The position numbers were made by a program, and so were the translations under genes. Below are positions 33,716 through 42,468 of a stretch of 64,000 bases of DNA, piece after piece. The stretch covers positions 3,162,001 to 3,226,000 of the forward strand of contig NZ_CP174607.1 in the NCBI RefSeq assembly GCF_045999315.1. Direction: 5' to 3'. The stretch's first letter is position 1. Every line of letters starts with the position of its first letter. The notes below the pieces were generated by a model. The model saw only the letters and a list, made by a program, of their open reading frames with translations. It had not been told where the DNA came from and made no database searches. This DNA is from Peredibacter sp045999315. GTDB lineage: Bacteria; Bdellovibrionota; Bacteriovoracia; Bacteriovoracales; Bacteriovoracaceae.

Positions 33716-34627
33716 TCAAACATCTTTCGTGAAGTTCCAATAGGCCTCACATGGACATATATCAAACGCACATGTGAGCTCTCTTTTTTTAAGCTCAGCA
33801 AATAGGATGTGTTTCTTCTGAGTTGTACATGGATAGCTCACCATACCGTCAGGATGAATAATCAGGGCATTCATCTGGCACTTCCAACCTTTAAAACGAT
33901 TCATTTCCTTCGAGGCAAACTCCATCTGATTGACCTCAATTCTTTCACCAGATGAGACTGTGACGGGAATCGTTTCTGGATATTTTAACGTTTTGACTCT
34001 CTTTTCTTGCTCCGAAAGAAAATCCAAGGTCTCTTGTTGATACTCGAAGTATTGAGTTGCTCCACTTGAACGATCCACTAACTTAGCGAAGGTGATGGGA
34101 AGTGTTTCGAGGTTCAGCTGATAATATTCTTCGACCGCTTCTCTCATTTTGGGTAGATACTTAAGATCATTATGGACCAAAAAAATGATATTCATCGAGA
34201 AGTCGCTCTTCAGTGCCTCTATCTTTTTAAAAAAGTTTTTCTGTGAGTATTCCACATGGTAACTCAGAACGATTTCTATTTTGTCTTTATAAGGAATAAG
34301 TGGTCTCCAAAATTCGACCGTGGGTTGAAAATTAGTAATGATGTCGATCTTCGTTACATGATCCATCTCGTGCAATGATTGAATGAGTTGATGAAATTCC
34401 GGATGAAGTGTGGGTTCACCACCTAAAAGAGTCATCTCCACTGGTTCAGTGATCTTGCTGATCTTACTCAAAACCATTTTCATCACATCAGGATAATTAG
34501 TGCTTGATTCGTAGGGATTAAAATAACAGTAACTGCACTGAAACTGACAATGAGTCACGAGCTCCCAGGACAAAGTGAGAGGACTGCCTTTACCGACTGA
34601 AACAACAGTTTCATTTTGATAAATCAT
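33716..34627 (-). CDS. Radical SAM protein with Cys-rich C-terminus
   Basis: 303 residues. LVTHCQFQCSYCYFNP near 22-38 carries CxxxCxxC; MTLLGGEPTLHPEF is the GGEP SAM-binding motif. C-terminal WKCQMN...PDGMVSYPC...CAFDICPCEAYW resembles a SPASM/twitch auxiliary cluster region. Such enzymes often modify peptides, but no precursor peptide gene is visible nearby. Start overlaps the histidine kinase stop (ATGA). Confidence 0.85.
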   Translation of the reverse strand: MIYQNETVVSVGKGSPLTLSWELVTHCQFQCSYCYFNPYESSTNYPDVMKMVLSKISKITEPVEMTLLGGEPTLHPEFHQLIQSLHEMDHVTKIDIITNFQPTVEFWRPLIPYKDKIEIVLSYHVEYSQKNFFKKIEALKSDFSMNIIFLVHNDLKYLPKMREAVEEYYQLNLETLPITFAKLVDRSSGATQYFEYQQETLDFLSEQEKRVKTLKYPETIPVTVSSGERIEVNQMEFASKEMNRFKGWKCQMNALIIHPDGMVSYPCTTQKKHILFAELKKRELTCAFDICPCEAYWNFTKDV

Positions 34628-36165
34628 TTTGGCAGAATGACTGTAAAAGTCGATCCCTCTCCTTCAACACTTTTTAAACTTATAATACCATCGTGGCCTT
34701 CCACGATTCTTTTAGCTATGTAAAGTCCAAGTCCCAGTCCTTCGATGGCACCTTCCGAACCTCTTTCAAACTGTTCAAAGATGATCTTCTGGTCCTTCGG
34801 ATTAATGCCTTGTCCTTGATCAATGACGGAGAAAATAATATGTTCCTGAGTGGCCTCAAGAATCACTCGGATCGGCCTCCCGTTACCATAGCGGAAGGCA
34901 TTGGTGAATAAGTTATTCATCACCTGCTCTATTCGGAAAGAGTCCCATTTACCCTGAAAATTTTCACCTACAAAATCAACTTCAGGAACACCCGATTCAG
35001 AATTCCTAAAATAAGAATCCATTCTTTCCAGGACCTCTTTCAGTAACTCACGAAGATCAGTCGGCTCCTTCCTAAAATGAAGTTTACCCGATTGAATCCG
35101 TGAAACATCCAGCATGTCATCAACAAGTCGGTTCAAGCGGCTCACTTGCTTAAAAGTCTGATCATAGAAGCGCGCGATTTTTTCTTTCTGGAAGACCCTT
35201 GGATTGTCTCTTTCAATATCACGTTGAATAATCTGTGCTTGCAGCTTCATGGCCGTTAATGGTGTTTTCAATTCGTGCGAGGCCACAGACAGAAATTCAT
35301 CCCGAGACTTAATCGCCGTAGACAAATCAATTTCCAATCTCTTTTCATTGGTAAAATCTCGAAAAGTAACGGCGATTCCATTCTGTAAAGGATAAGCGAG
35401 AGCGCGATACCATTTATCGTTATCAGGATAAAATCCTTCAATAGGAACTCTTTCTCTCGTGGCCATGGCCTTTCTATAAGCGAGACCAAAAGGACCTTTT
35501 TCAAGACCTGGAAATACTTTCCAGAGAGATTGCCCGACTACATCTTCATAAGGGAGCTCTCCCAAAGTCAAAGCGGTCGGATTTAAATATTTAATTGTCC
35601 AGTCATGCTCAATAAACATAAAGGCATAAGGAGAATCTTCGAGATACGTTCTGTACTTACTCTCATTCTGTTCCAGGGCCACCTTGCTATAGACCTCGGC
35701 CGTATTATCAGTCACAGTGTCTAAGACTCCGCCCACCGTTCCGTCTTCCAGACGAATAGGTGAATAACAAAATGTATAAAATCTTTCTGTCATGACCCCA
35801 TTGAGATTAACCATAAGAGGCATGTTCTCAAACATCACTGACTCGCCTGACATCGCTTTTTCAAACAACGGATGAATGGTGCTCCAGATCTCACTCCATG
35901 TTTTTTCCGAACGATGCCCAAGGGCCTCGGGATGTTTACTACCAAGAATTTCAATATAGCGATCGTTGTAGAACTGAATGAGCTCATCGCCCCAGACGAG
36001 ATACATGGCAAATTTATTTTCCACCATCATACTGATGGTCGTGACCAAACTTTGAGGCCAGTGTTCAGAATCACCCAATGAAGTCTTTGACCAATCAAAG
36101 GTGGCAATACGATAACCCATTTCACCGGCGTGTGAGAGATGCTTGAGACGGGGATTTTTTATCAT
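34624..36165 (-). CDS. PAS-domain sensor histidine kinase
   Basis: 513 residues, no membrane segments. An N-terminal PAS-like region (~15-150), a second PAS (~155-270), HisKA with FLSVASHELKTPLTAMK (phospho-acceptor His near 297), and HATPase_c with NNLFTNAFRYGNG, DQGQGI, FERG and GLGLGLYIAKRI. No adjacent response regulator; the radical SAM gene is coupled downstream by ATGA. Cytosolic sensor of unknown signal. Confidence 0.92.
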   Translation of the reverse strand: MIKNPRLKHLSHAGEMGYRIATFDWSKTSLGDSEHWPQSLVTTISMMVENKFAMYLVWGDELIQFYNDRYIEILGSKHPEALGHRSEKTWSEIWSTIHPLFEKAMSGESVMFENMPLMVNLNGVMTERFYTFCYSPIRLEDGTVGGVLDTVTDNTAEVYSKVALEQNESKYRTYLEDSPYAFMFIEHDWTIKYLNPTALTLGELPYEDVVGQSLWKVFPGLEKGPFGLAYRKAMATRERVPIEGFYPDNDKWYRALAYPLQNGIAVTFRDFTNEKRLEIDLSTAIKSRDEFLSVASHELKTPLTAMKLQAQIIQRDIERDNPRVFQKEKIARFYDQTFKQVSRLNRLVDDMLDVSRIQSGKLHFRKEPTDLRELLKEVLERMDSYFRNSESGVPEVDFVGENFQGKWDSFRIEQVMNNLFTNAFRYGNGRPIRVILEATQEHIIFSVIDQGQGINPKDQKIIFEQFERGSEGAIEGLGLGLYIAKRIVEGHDGIISLKSVEGEGSTFTVILPK

Positions 36166-36220
36166 AAGAGAATCTTAACATAATCCGACAAAAAGAATTA
36201 AAAACTTTACCCGACGCTGA

Positions 36221-36249
36221 AAGACAAGCTTTTAAACAGTTGTTAAAAT
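36221..36249 (+). promoter_or_regulatory. Promoter for a leaderless gene
   Basis: AAGACA, 17-bp spacer, TAAAAT (36244-36249), six bases, then ATG 36256. No ribosome binding site. Confidence 0.6.
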
Positions 36250-36255
36250 GAACCT

Positions 36256-36630
36256 ATGGGTGAAGTTTTTGGGCCCCTCATTTTCGTTTTATTTGCGGAA
36301 TCAGGTGTGAAAAGCATGATTCACGCCTTTGACCTTAAAGGTCCTAGGGTCCCAGTTTATGCCATGCTGGGTTATATTATTCTGGCCGCTATGTTTGCCT
36401 GCCTAAGTTTCTACTTGTCCTCGAAATTATTTATTCAAGATGAAACTTTTCAGCTCCTCAATCTGATTTTCACACCCATCGCTATTGGAATCATTATGGC
36501 CATAAAAGGAAAATGGCTCAGGAAAAATGATGGCGAAATCATTCGTCTCGATACTTTTTGGTATGGACTGGTTTTTGGAATTGTCTTTGTTGGGATCAGA
36601 TATTTTAGTCTAAGAAATTTCGAAGTTTAA
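36256..36630 (+). CDS. Small four-helix membrane protein, unknown function
   Basis: 124 residues with four hydrophobic segments (about 3-14, 34-56, 66-84, 103-118), separated by short charged loops. No family recognised. Followed 13 bp later by the zincless Fpg gene, which has its own GAGG site, so the pair is probably one transcript. Confidence 0.65.
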   Translation: MGEVFGPLIFVLFAESGVKSMIHAFDLKGPRVPVYAMLGYIILAAMFACLSFYLSSKLFIQDETFQLLNLIFTPIAIGIIMAIKGKWLRKNDGEIIRLDTFWYGLVFGIVFVGIRYFSLRNFEV

Positions 36631-36643
36631 ATACGAGGTCAAG

Positions 36644-37441
36644 ATGCCCGAACTACCGGAAGTCGAAACATTCAGACGCCAAATAGAAAAGAAACTTAAA
36701 GGGAAGACCATCAAAGATGTTCATGTGGCCCCTGACAAGTTGATCTTTGCAGGAAAATCTCCTGCATTCGTAAAAAAAAATTTACAGGGGGCCAAAGTCA
36801 AGAAATGCCACCGTAAAGGGAAATACATCTGGTTTGAAATGAACAAAGAAATTCTTCCGGTGTTTCATCTTGGTATGACTGGATCCTATATTCTAAGTGA
36901 TAAATTCCCTGACAGATCCATGAAGTCAGTGAAGCTTGTTCTTGAAATGAGTGATGGAACAATTCTCACTTACAAAGACCCTCGACGCTTCGGAAGAATT
37001 TTTTTATTAAAAGATCCTCTGGAACATCGTCCTTTGTCCCGTCTAGGTCCGGATGTCATGAATGAACTTCCTTCAGTCAAAGAGATGAAAAAGATTCTGA
37101 CAAAAAGAAAGGCCCCGATAAAGGCCGTGCTCCTGGATCAAAGTGTCTTTTCAGGAATCGGAAACTGGATGGCCGATGAAATTTTATTTCAATCTGGAAT
37201 TGATCCGCATCGTTTGGCATTGTCACTTTCTCCAGCGGAAGTAAAACAATTGCATTCAAAAATATCATCTGTGACGAAACTTTCTGTAAAAGTCGGCGCC
37301 GATGATGAGAAATATCCTAAGTCTTGGCTGTTTCATCATAGATGGGGAAAGAAAGGTGGTTTGATCTCATCAGGACATGTCATCAAACATGAGACAGTGG
37401 CCGGAAGAACCACTGCCTGGGTTCCTTCAAAACAAAAGTAA
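36644..37441 (+). CDS. Formamidopyrimidine-DNA glycosylase-family protein, zincless
   Basis: 265 residues. MPELPEVETF with the catalytic Pro2/Glu3, KCHRKGKYIWFEM with the conserved lysine, LGMTGSY, DPRRFGRI, helix-two-turn-helix QSVFSGIGNWMADEILFQSGI. The C-terminal CxxC zinc finger of bacterial MutM is absent; the end GRTTAWVPSKQ is instead like the zincless finger of plant Fpg/NEIL1. Removes oxidised bases. A second, zinc-finger Fpg lies at 62405. Confidence 0.9.
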   Translation: MPELPEVETFRRQIEKKLKGKTIKDVHVAPDKLIFAGKSPAFVKKNLQGAKVKKCHRKGKYIWFEMNKEILPVFHLGMTGSYILSDKFPDRSMKSVKLVLEMSDGTILTYKDPRRFGRIFLLKDPLEHRPLSRLGPDVMNELPSVKEMKKILTKRKAPIKAVLLDQSVFSGIGNWMADEILFQSGIDPHRLALSLSPAEVKQLHSKISSVTKLSVKVGADDEKYPKSWLFHHRWGKKGGLISSGHVIKHETVAGRTTAWVPSKQK

Positions 37442-37442
37442 A

Positions 37443-37464
37443 AAGGCGCTCCGAAGAGCGCCTA
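37443..37464 (-). terminator. Terminator of the TTGG-repeat lipoprotein gene
   Basis: AGGCGCTC-TTCG-GAGCGCCT on the minus strand followed by TTTTTACTTTT. Confidence 0.8.
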
Positions 37465-37470
37465 ATAAAA

Positions 37471-38400
37471 TTACATTCCAGTTGTTCCACCGATTGTTGA
37501 TCCAGTAGTACCGCCGGTTGTGCCTCCAGTAGTTCCACCAGTGGTGCCACCAGTTGTTCCTCCAGTAGTTCCGCCGGTTGTTCCTCCAGTTGTGCCTCCA
37601 GTAGTTCCGCCGGTTGTTCCACCTGTAGTGCCTCCAGTTGTTCCACCTGTAGTGCCACCAGTTGTGCCACCAGTTGTGCCTCCAGTAGTTCCACCTGTAG
37701 TGCCACCAGTTGTGCCTCCAGTAGTTCCACCTGTAGTTCCGCCGGTTGTTCCACCAGTGGTTCCTCCAGTAGTATCAGGTGCCTCAAAAACTTTACACGA
37801 AATCGGTACAGTCACATTGTTAGGATCACTCGAATTGTTTTGGTAAGTAGGAGGAAGGGCCACATCAGCATTCGCACCATGAACAAGCAAAACAAAATCT
37901 TGCCCGACCGGTACTGATTGACGAAGTTCATCTAGTGGGAAAGAACGATCATAGGTGTATTCTCTTCCTGTTGGAAATGTACCGTCTTCTAATGTTAGAG
38001 GTAACACTCTTGGACCTACTGCTTGCTCAACTTCAACTGGATCCAGAACACCATCTTGGTTTATGTCGTCCTTTTCGAGAGTAGGACAAGTATCGGCCAC
38101 ATGAACATATTGCTGGTGTTCAACCGGATCAACATTTCCGCATTCCCAGTCCATAATAAAAATATTTTTTTCAATTCTGGTCTTACTGGCGTTAATAACG
38201 ACGCTATTATTTATCACTGTATTAAGAATGATTGTTTGTCCTGTATCCACCGGACCTTCTTCTTCTGTTTGTTGTTCAGTTTGCGGTGTCGTGCTTGATG
38301 AATCATCGTCATCATAACCACCACACGCCCCTAAGGTCACAAGACCAGCAACGAAAAGAATTTTGAGAGATTTAGGTTTGATAAATCGCATTGAGTGCAT
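37471..38400 (-). CDS. Lipoprotein with a long Thr-Thr-Gly-Gly repeat tail
   Basis: 309 residues (MHSMRF start with AAGGAGTCCGT upstream; Met4 also possible). Lipobox TLGACGG. Asp/Ser/Glu-rich linker, then ~130 residues of globular sequence with an EF-hand-like DINQDGVLDPVE (calcium-binding style), and a C-terminal tail of about 22 TTGG units. Likely anchored in the outer membrane with an extended flexible repeat; function unknown. Confidence 0.75.
   Translation of the reverse strand: MHSMRFIKPKSLKILFVAGLVTLGACGGYDDDDSSSTTPQTEQQTEEEGPVDTGQTIILNTVINNSVVINASKTRIEKNIFIMDWECGNVDPVEHQQYVHVADTCPTLEKDDINQDGVLDPVEVEQAVGPRVLPLTLEDGTFPTGREYTYDRSFPLDELRQSVPVGQDFVLLVHGANADVALPPTYQNNSSDPNNVTVPISCKVFEAPDTTGGTTGGTTGGTTGGTTGGTTGGTTGGTTGGTTGGTTGGTTGGTTGGTTGGTTGGTTGGTTGGTTGGTTGGTTGGTTGGTTGGTTGGTTGSTIGGTTGM
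37503..37772 (-). repeat. 12-bp tandem repeat encoding TTGG units
   Basis: About 22 copies of a 12-bp unit (RTNCCNCCNGTN on the + strand) with synonymous drift between units. Copy number probably varies between strains. Confidence 0.9.
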
Positions 38401-38510
38401 ACGGACTCCTTGTTAAAAATAAGACCCGCTTATTTTTGCAAAGAAGTGGCCAGAAAGTTGTGCGAAAGGACTTTCAGAATATTAGCAGTTAGATCTTGTA
38501 GGATGGAAGT

Positions 38511-39050
38511 TTACTCGGGATTCAAAGGATATTCGCCCCGTTTTTTATACAGAGGAAAAGCTCCGCCCAAAGTCATTTCGTATACCACCAGTCTGGTAAT
38601 GGTGAATTTTCCAAAGTCAGTGTTCTTATGAGGAGAAAGAATATCACTCACCTCCCGATGGTTCCGTAACCGCACAACTGGAAGATATGGTTTAAATTCT
38701 TTTTCAGGATGAAGCTCAAGTGCCGCGACCATTTTTTCATAGAGAGCGCGCACTTCTTTTGAGTTCTGGACCCCTACCCATAATAATCTTGCTTCTTTGG
38801 TGTCAGGATAGGCCGACATTCCTTCGAATTTCAATTTAAAGGCCCGGGTCTGCTTAGCAACTGAATGCAAAGATGGTTCTATTCTTTGAAAGCTCTCTTC
38901 ATCTACTTCACCAAGGGACACGAGGGGAATTTGTCTCTGCTCTTCCGGGAGCCATTGAAAATCGAAATTTTTTCCCTTACTCAGGTTTACCTTCAGTTTT
39001 TTGAGATCAAGCTTCAATTCACTCACATCCAGACTTAAAAAAAGTTTCAT
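38511..39050 (-). CDS. ThpR/LigT-like (2H phosphoesterase) protein lacking both HxT motifs
   Basis: 179 residues from ATG 39050 (GGAGGAGT upstream). MKLFLSLDVSE..., FDFQWLPEEQRQIPLVSLGEVDE, FEGMSAYPDTKEARLLWVGV, KPYLPVVRLRN and TRLVVYEMTLGG follow the RNA 2',3'-cyclic phosphodiesterase layout. Where family members have HxTL and HxTLAR, this protein has QIPL and YLPVVR. Both catalytic His residues are gone, so it should be inactive in the known reaction. Confidence 0.75.
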   Translation of the reverse strand: MKLFLSLDVSELKLDLKKLKVNLSKGKNFDFQWLPEEQRQIPLVSLGEVDEESFQRIEPSLHSVAKQTRAFKLKFEGMSAYPDTKEARLLWVGVQNSKEVRALYEKMVAALELHPEKEFKPYLPVVRLRNHREVSDILSPHKNTDFGKFTITRLVVYEMTLGGAFPLYKKRGEYPLNPE

Positions 39051-39172
39051 ACTCCTCCACTGTAAGAGCTTATGAGATTCTTCCTCCATCCACAGCTTAA
39101 TATTTAGTAGCTCGATAATGTCGGGTTTGGTAAAAAAAACAGGTTAATCATGTTTCAAATGAAAGGAAGAAA

Positions 39173-41326
39173 ATGAGCAAGGACTTTAAACCTTTTATCT
39201 CTCACGCTGAAAAGCTTAAAGAATTTACCCTTGGGCCAATCTTAATGGGCGTCTTCCTGGGTATCCTTTTTGGTGCGTCTTCCTTATACCTTGCCCTGAA
39301 AGTTGGCATGACAGTCTCGGCCTCAATTCCCGTCGCGGTACTTTCCATTACTCTTTTTAAAGGCATCTCAAAGATGTTCGGCCTTCGTCATGCCACCATT
39401 CTAGAAAACAACATGGTTCAAACCACAGGTTCCGCTGGTGAGTCCATTGCCTTCGGTGTTGCGGTCACCATGCCGGCACTTCTGATTTTAGGATACGATT
39501 TGGATGTCGGTCGCATCATGACGGTTTCTATTCTGGGTGGTCTCCTTGGGGTCTTGATGATGATCCCTCTTCGTCAGGCCTTGATTGTGAAAGAGCACGG
39601 TAAACTCATTTATCCGGAAGGAACGGCCTGTGCCGAAGTATTAATCGTCGGTGAGAAGGGTGGATCAAGCGGAAAGATTGTTTTCGGTGGATTCTTCCTT
39701 GGTCTTTTTTATAAGTTTTTCAACGTGGGCCTTCGTCTCTGGAAAGATGTACCAGAAAGAGCATTCAGTTTCTTTAAAGGCTCAGCGATTGCCGCTGAAG
39801 TTTCTCCTGAACTTCTCGGTGTGGGCTACATCATTGGTCTCAGAACTGCGGCGATTATGATGGCCGGTGGTGTTCTTTCTAGCTTCGTGCTGATTCCTAT
39901 GATTTCACTTTTCGGTAGTGCTCTTACCGAACCACTTTTTCCTGCGAAAACTCTGATTCGCGATATGGAGATTCACGACATCTGGAGAAACTACGTTCTT
40001 TATATTGGTGCCGGTGCGGTCGCGGCCGGTGGTATTATTTCTCTTTTCCAATCTCTACCGACCATCATTCATGGAGCTAAATCAGGTCTTAAAAGTGTCA
40101 TGGGTTCAAAAGGCCCAACTGAATCTAAAAACAGAACTGAAGATGACCTTCCTTTTTCATTCGTCATTATTGGAACTATTCTGATGGTCCTGGGTCTGTG
40201 GTTTGCCCCCGCTCTTCACATTAATTTATTCTCAGCAGTTCTCATTGTTCTCTTTGGCTTTTTATTTGTGACTGTAAGTTCACGATTAACTGGTGAGATC
40301 GGTTCTTCTTCAAACCCAATTTCGGGCATGACCGTGGCCACTCTCCTTCTTACTTGTCTGGTGTTCTTGGCGGTTGGATGGATCGGACCCGAACATCGAG
40401 TAGGTGCTTTAAGCATTGCGGCCGTTGTTTGTATTGCGGCCTCAAATGGAGGGACCACTTCGCAAGATTTAAAAACAGGATATCTTGTTGGTGCCACTCC
40501 TCGTCTTCAGCAATGGGGACTTCTGATTGGAGCGCTTACAAGTGCCATTGTTATTGGTTACTCGCTCATTCTTCTTAATGATGCATCAACTGTTTATACC
40601 AAGAAAGTCCCTGACTACACTGTGACAAACATGAGTCTTCTCAAAGAAAAACAAAAAGTCGCCGGTGTAGAAAGTCTTAAAGATCAAAATGAATACTATG
40701 TGCTTCAGGTGACTGAACAATCAAATGCAGAAATGCTTGGAGTCTTGGGCCCTGGTAAGTATCTTGTTGATGATGCCGGTAAAGTGACCTATCTCGTAGA
40801 TCCTGGAATCAATGGCTCAGTCAATAAACGTGATGACGGAACAAGTGTCACAAAGTATGAAGCGCCAAAAGCGCGTCTTATGTCTCTCATCATTGATGGT
40901 ATCCTCACTCAAAAACTTCCTTGGGGATTGGTTCTTCTAGGTGTCGCTCTCGCCATTGTGCTTGAGCTTTGTGGAATATCCGCTCTTCCATTTGCAGTTG
41001 GAGTGTATCTTCCTATTTCTGCTTCAGCTCCCATCTTCGTAGGGGGAATTGTTCGCTGGTTAGTTGAAAGAAAAACTAAGGCCCCAGAATCTGAGTTAGA
41101 GGCCGATACTGGCCCAGGCGTTCTCTTCTCTTCGGGTCTTATTGCCGGTGGTTCGATTGCAGGAATTCTTCTCGCCATTACTCAAATCATGCCGGGCGTG
41201 TCAGATGCTCTGGATTTTTCGGGAAAGATGGGCGGAATGGCGACCTCTGACCTGTTTGCAACACTGGTTTTCGGTGGCGCGGCGGCGATTTTATTTGCAG
41301 TAGGAAGGAAAAAACCTAAATTATAG
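39173..41326 (+). CDS. OPT-family oligopeptide/metal-chelate transporter
   Basis: 717 residues, about 15 hydrophobic segments. LGPILMGVFLGILFGASSLYLALKVGMTVSASIPVAVLS, AGESIAFGV and YPEGTACAEVLIVGEKGG are hallmarks of the bacterial OPT family. Proton-coupled import of peptides or metal-ligand complexes across the inner membrane. A ~100-residue soluble insert (about 470-560) precedes the last helices. GGAAGAAA upstream is a modest site. Peptide import suits a prey-degrading lifestyle. Confidence 0.92.
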   Translation: MSKDFKPFISHAEKLKEFTLGPILMGVFLGILFGASSLYLALKVGMTVSASIPVAVLSITLFKGISKMFGLRHATILENNMVQTTGSAGESIAFGVAVTMPALLILGYDLDVGRIMTVSILGGLLGVLMMIPLRQALIVKEHGKLIYPEGTACAEVLIVGEKGGSSGKIVFGGFFLGLFYKFFNVGLRLWKDVPERAFSFFKGSAIAAEVSPELLGVGYIIGLRTAAIMMAGGVLSSFVLIPMISLFGSALTEPLFPAKTLIRDMEIHDIWRNYVLYIGAGAVAAGGIISLFQSLPTIIHGAKSGLKSVMGSKGPTESKNRTEDDLPFSFVIIGTILMVLGLWFAPALHINLFSAVLIVLFGFLFVTVSSRLTGEIGSSSNPISGMTVATLLLTCLVFLAVGWIGPEHRVGALSIAAVVCIAASNGGTTSQDLKTGYLVGATPRLQQWGLLIGALTSAIVIGYSLILLNDASTVYTKKVPDYTVTNMSLLKEKQKVAGVESLKDQNEYYVLQVTEQSNAEMLGVLGPGKYLVDDAGKVTYLVDPGINGSVNKRDDGTSVTKYEAPKARLMSLIIDGILTQKLPWGLVLLGVALAIVLELCGISALPFAVGVYLPISASAPIFVGGIVRWLVERKTKAPESELEADTGPGVLFSSGLIAGGSIAGILLAITQIMPGVSDALDFSGKMGGMATSDLFATLVFGGAAAILFAVGRKKPKL

Positions 41327-41383
41327 AGGCCAAACCCTTTCAGTTTTTATAGTATCTCGTGTCAAATTTTAACAGGGATATCT

Positions 41384-42427
41384 ATGCAAACCATGATGAA
41401 GTACTACAAGGGCTCTATCCTATTGTCCGTTTTGGGAGGCGTGTGCGCTTTCTTCATCGGCCAATATTATTCGAGCTCTCTTGCCGGCGGTCTTTCGGCA
41501 CTTTTCCTCGCAACTGTTCTCAGTGTTCTTGAAATCTCACTTTCTTTCGACAACGCCGTGGTGAATGCCATCGTTCTAAAGAAGATGACTCCGCTATGGC
41601 AGAGACGCTTCCTTACATGGGGTGTTTTGATTGCTGTATTCGGTATGAGACTTGTGTTCCCACTTCTTCTTGTAGGTGTGGTTGCACATCTAAATCCTAT
41701 TGATGCTCTCGTGATGGCCGCAACTAAGCCAGACGAGTACGCCCAAATCATGCTCTCAGCTCACGTAAGTATTGCGGCCTATGGTGGCGCCTTCCTTATG
41801 ATGGTTGCTCTTAAATACTTCTTCGAAGAAGGTAAAGACGTTCACTGGATCAGTGTTATCGAAGCTCCCATCGCGAAGCTTGGCCGAATGGAAGCGGTAG
41901 AGATTGCTGTGACTCTTATTACCCTTTATATCTTCTCTGGATTTCAACTTGAGCATGAAAAGATGTCGTTCCTTATCAGTGGTATTTGGGGTCTTGTGAC
42001 TTATATCGCTGTTGATGGAATTGGTGCCTTCCTTCAGTCTCCAGATGAAACGGAACAACTTGATCTTAACAAAGCAAGCGTAGGGATGTTCTTGTACCTG
42101 GAAGTTCTAGATGCTTCGTTCTCTTTTGACGGTGTGGTGGGTGCTTTCGCGATTACAAACAACCTATTCATTATCATGATCGGTCTTGGTGTGGGTGCTA
42201 TGTTCGTTCGTAGTATCACGATCATGCTCGTAGATAAGGGAACTCTTAGCGAGTACCGTTACCTTGAGCACGGTGCATTCTATGCAATTGGTATTCTAGC
42301 TGTGATTATGTTCGCCGGTACTGTGAAACATATCCCAGAAGTAATTACGGGCCTTCTAGGTGCCGCTTTCATTGCGATGGCGCTTTACTCTTCAATTCGT
42401 TGGAACAAAAAGCACGCTCACTCTTAA
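41384..42427 (+). CDS. DUF475 (TerC-like) membrane protein
   Basis: 347 residues, about 9 membrane helices. VLSVLEISLSFDNAVVNAIVLKKM near 45-70 and EVLDASFSFDGVVGAFAITNN near 245 are the two acidic membrane motifs of DUF475/TerC-like proteins, which are linked to metal efflux or tellurite resistance. Separated from the OPT gene by 57 bp, possibly co-transcribed. Confidence 0.9.
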   Translation: MQTMMKYYKGSILLSVLGGVCAFFIGQYYSSSLAGGLSALFLATVLSVLEISLSFDNAVVNAIVLKKMTPLWQRRFLTWGVLIAVFGMRLVFPLLLVGVVAHLNPIDALVMAATKPDEYAQIMLSAHVSIAAYGGAFLMMVALKYFFEEGKDVHWISVIEAPIAKLGRMEAVEIAVTLITLYIFSGFQLEHEKMSFLISGIWGLVTYIAVDGIGAFLQSPDETEQLDLNKASVGMFLYLEVLDASFSFDGVVGAFAITNNLFIIMIGLGVGAMFVRSITIMLVDKGTLSEYRYLEHGAFYAIGILAVIMFAGTVKHIPEVITGLLGAAFIAMALYSSIRWNKKHAHS

Positions 42428-42433
42428 TTTAAT

Positions 42434-42468
42434 GATTGGTAACTCAGGTCTAGGCCTGGGTTACCAAT
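42434..42468 (+). terminator. Hairpin terminator between convergent genes
   Basis: ATTGGTAACtCAGG / CCTGgGTTACCAAT, followed by TTTATGAAGTTTT; ends DUF475 and abuts the stop of the acyl-CoA ligase. Confidence 0.7.

Noticed and set aside
36131..36139. CTCTCACAC in the kinase mRNA, complementary to the small RNA loop
   Set aside because: A 9-base match is expected about once by chance in both strands of this window, so it is not evidence of a target.
37503..37772. Tandem repeat considered as a CRISPR array
   Set aside because: Units are 12 bp, contiguous with no spacers, and in frame within a coding region.
37520..37846. Long + strand reading frame encoding Pro-Pro-Val-Val repeats
   Set aside because: It is the antisense of the TTGG repeat; no start context, and the minus-strand frame has a lipobox, ribosome site and terminator.
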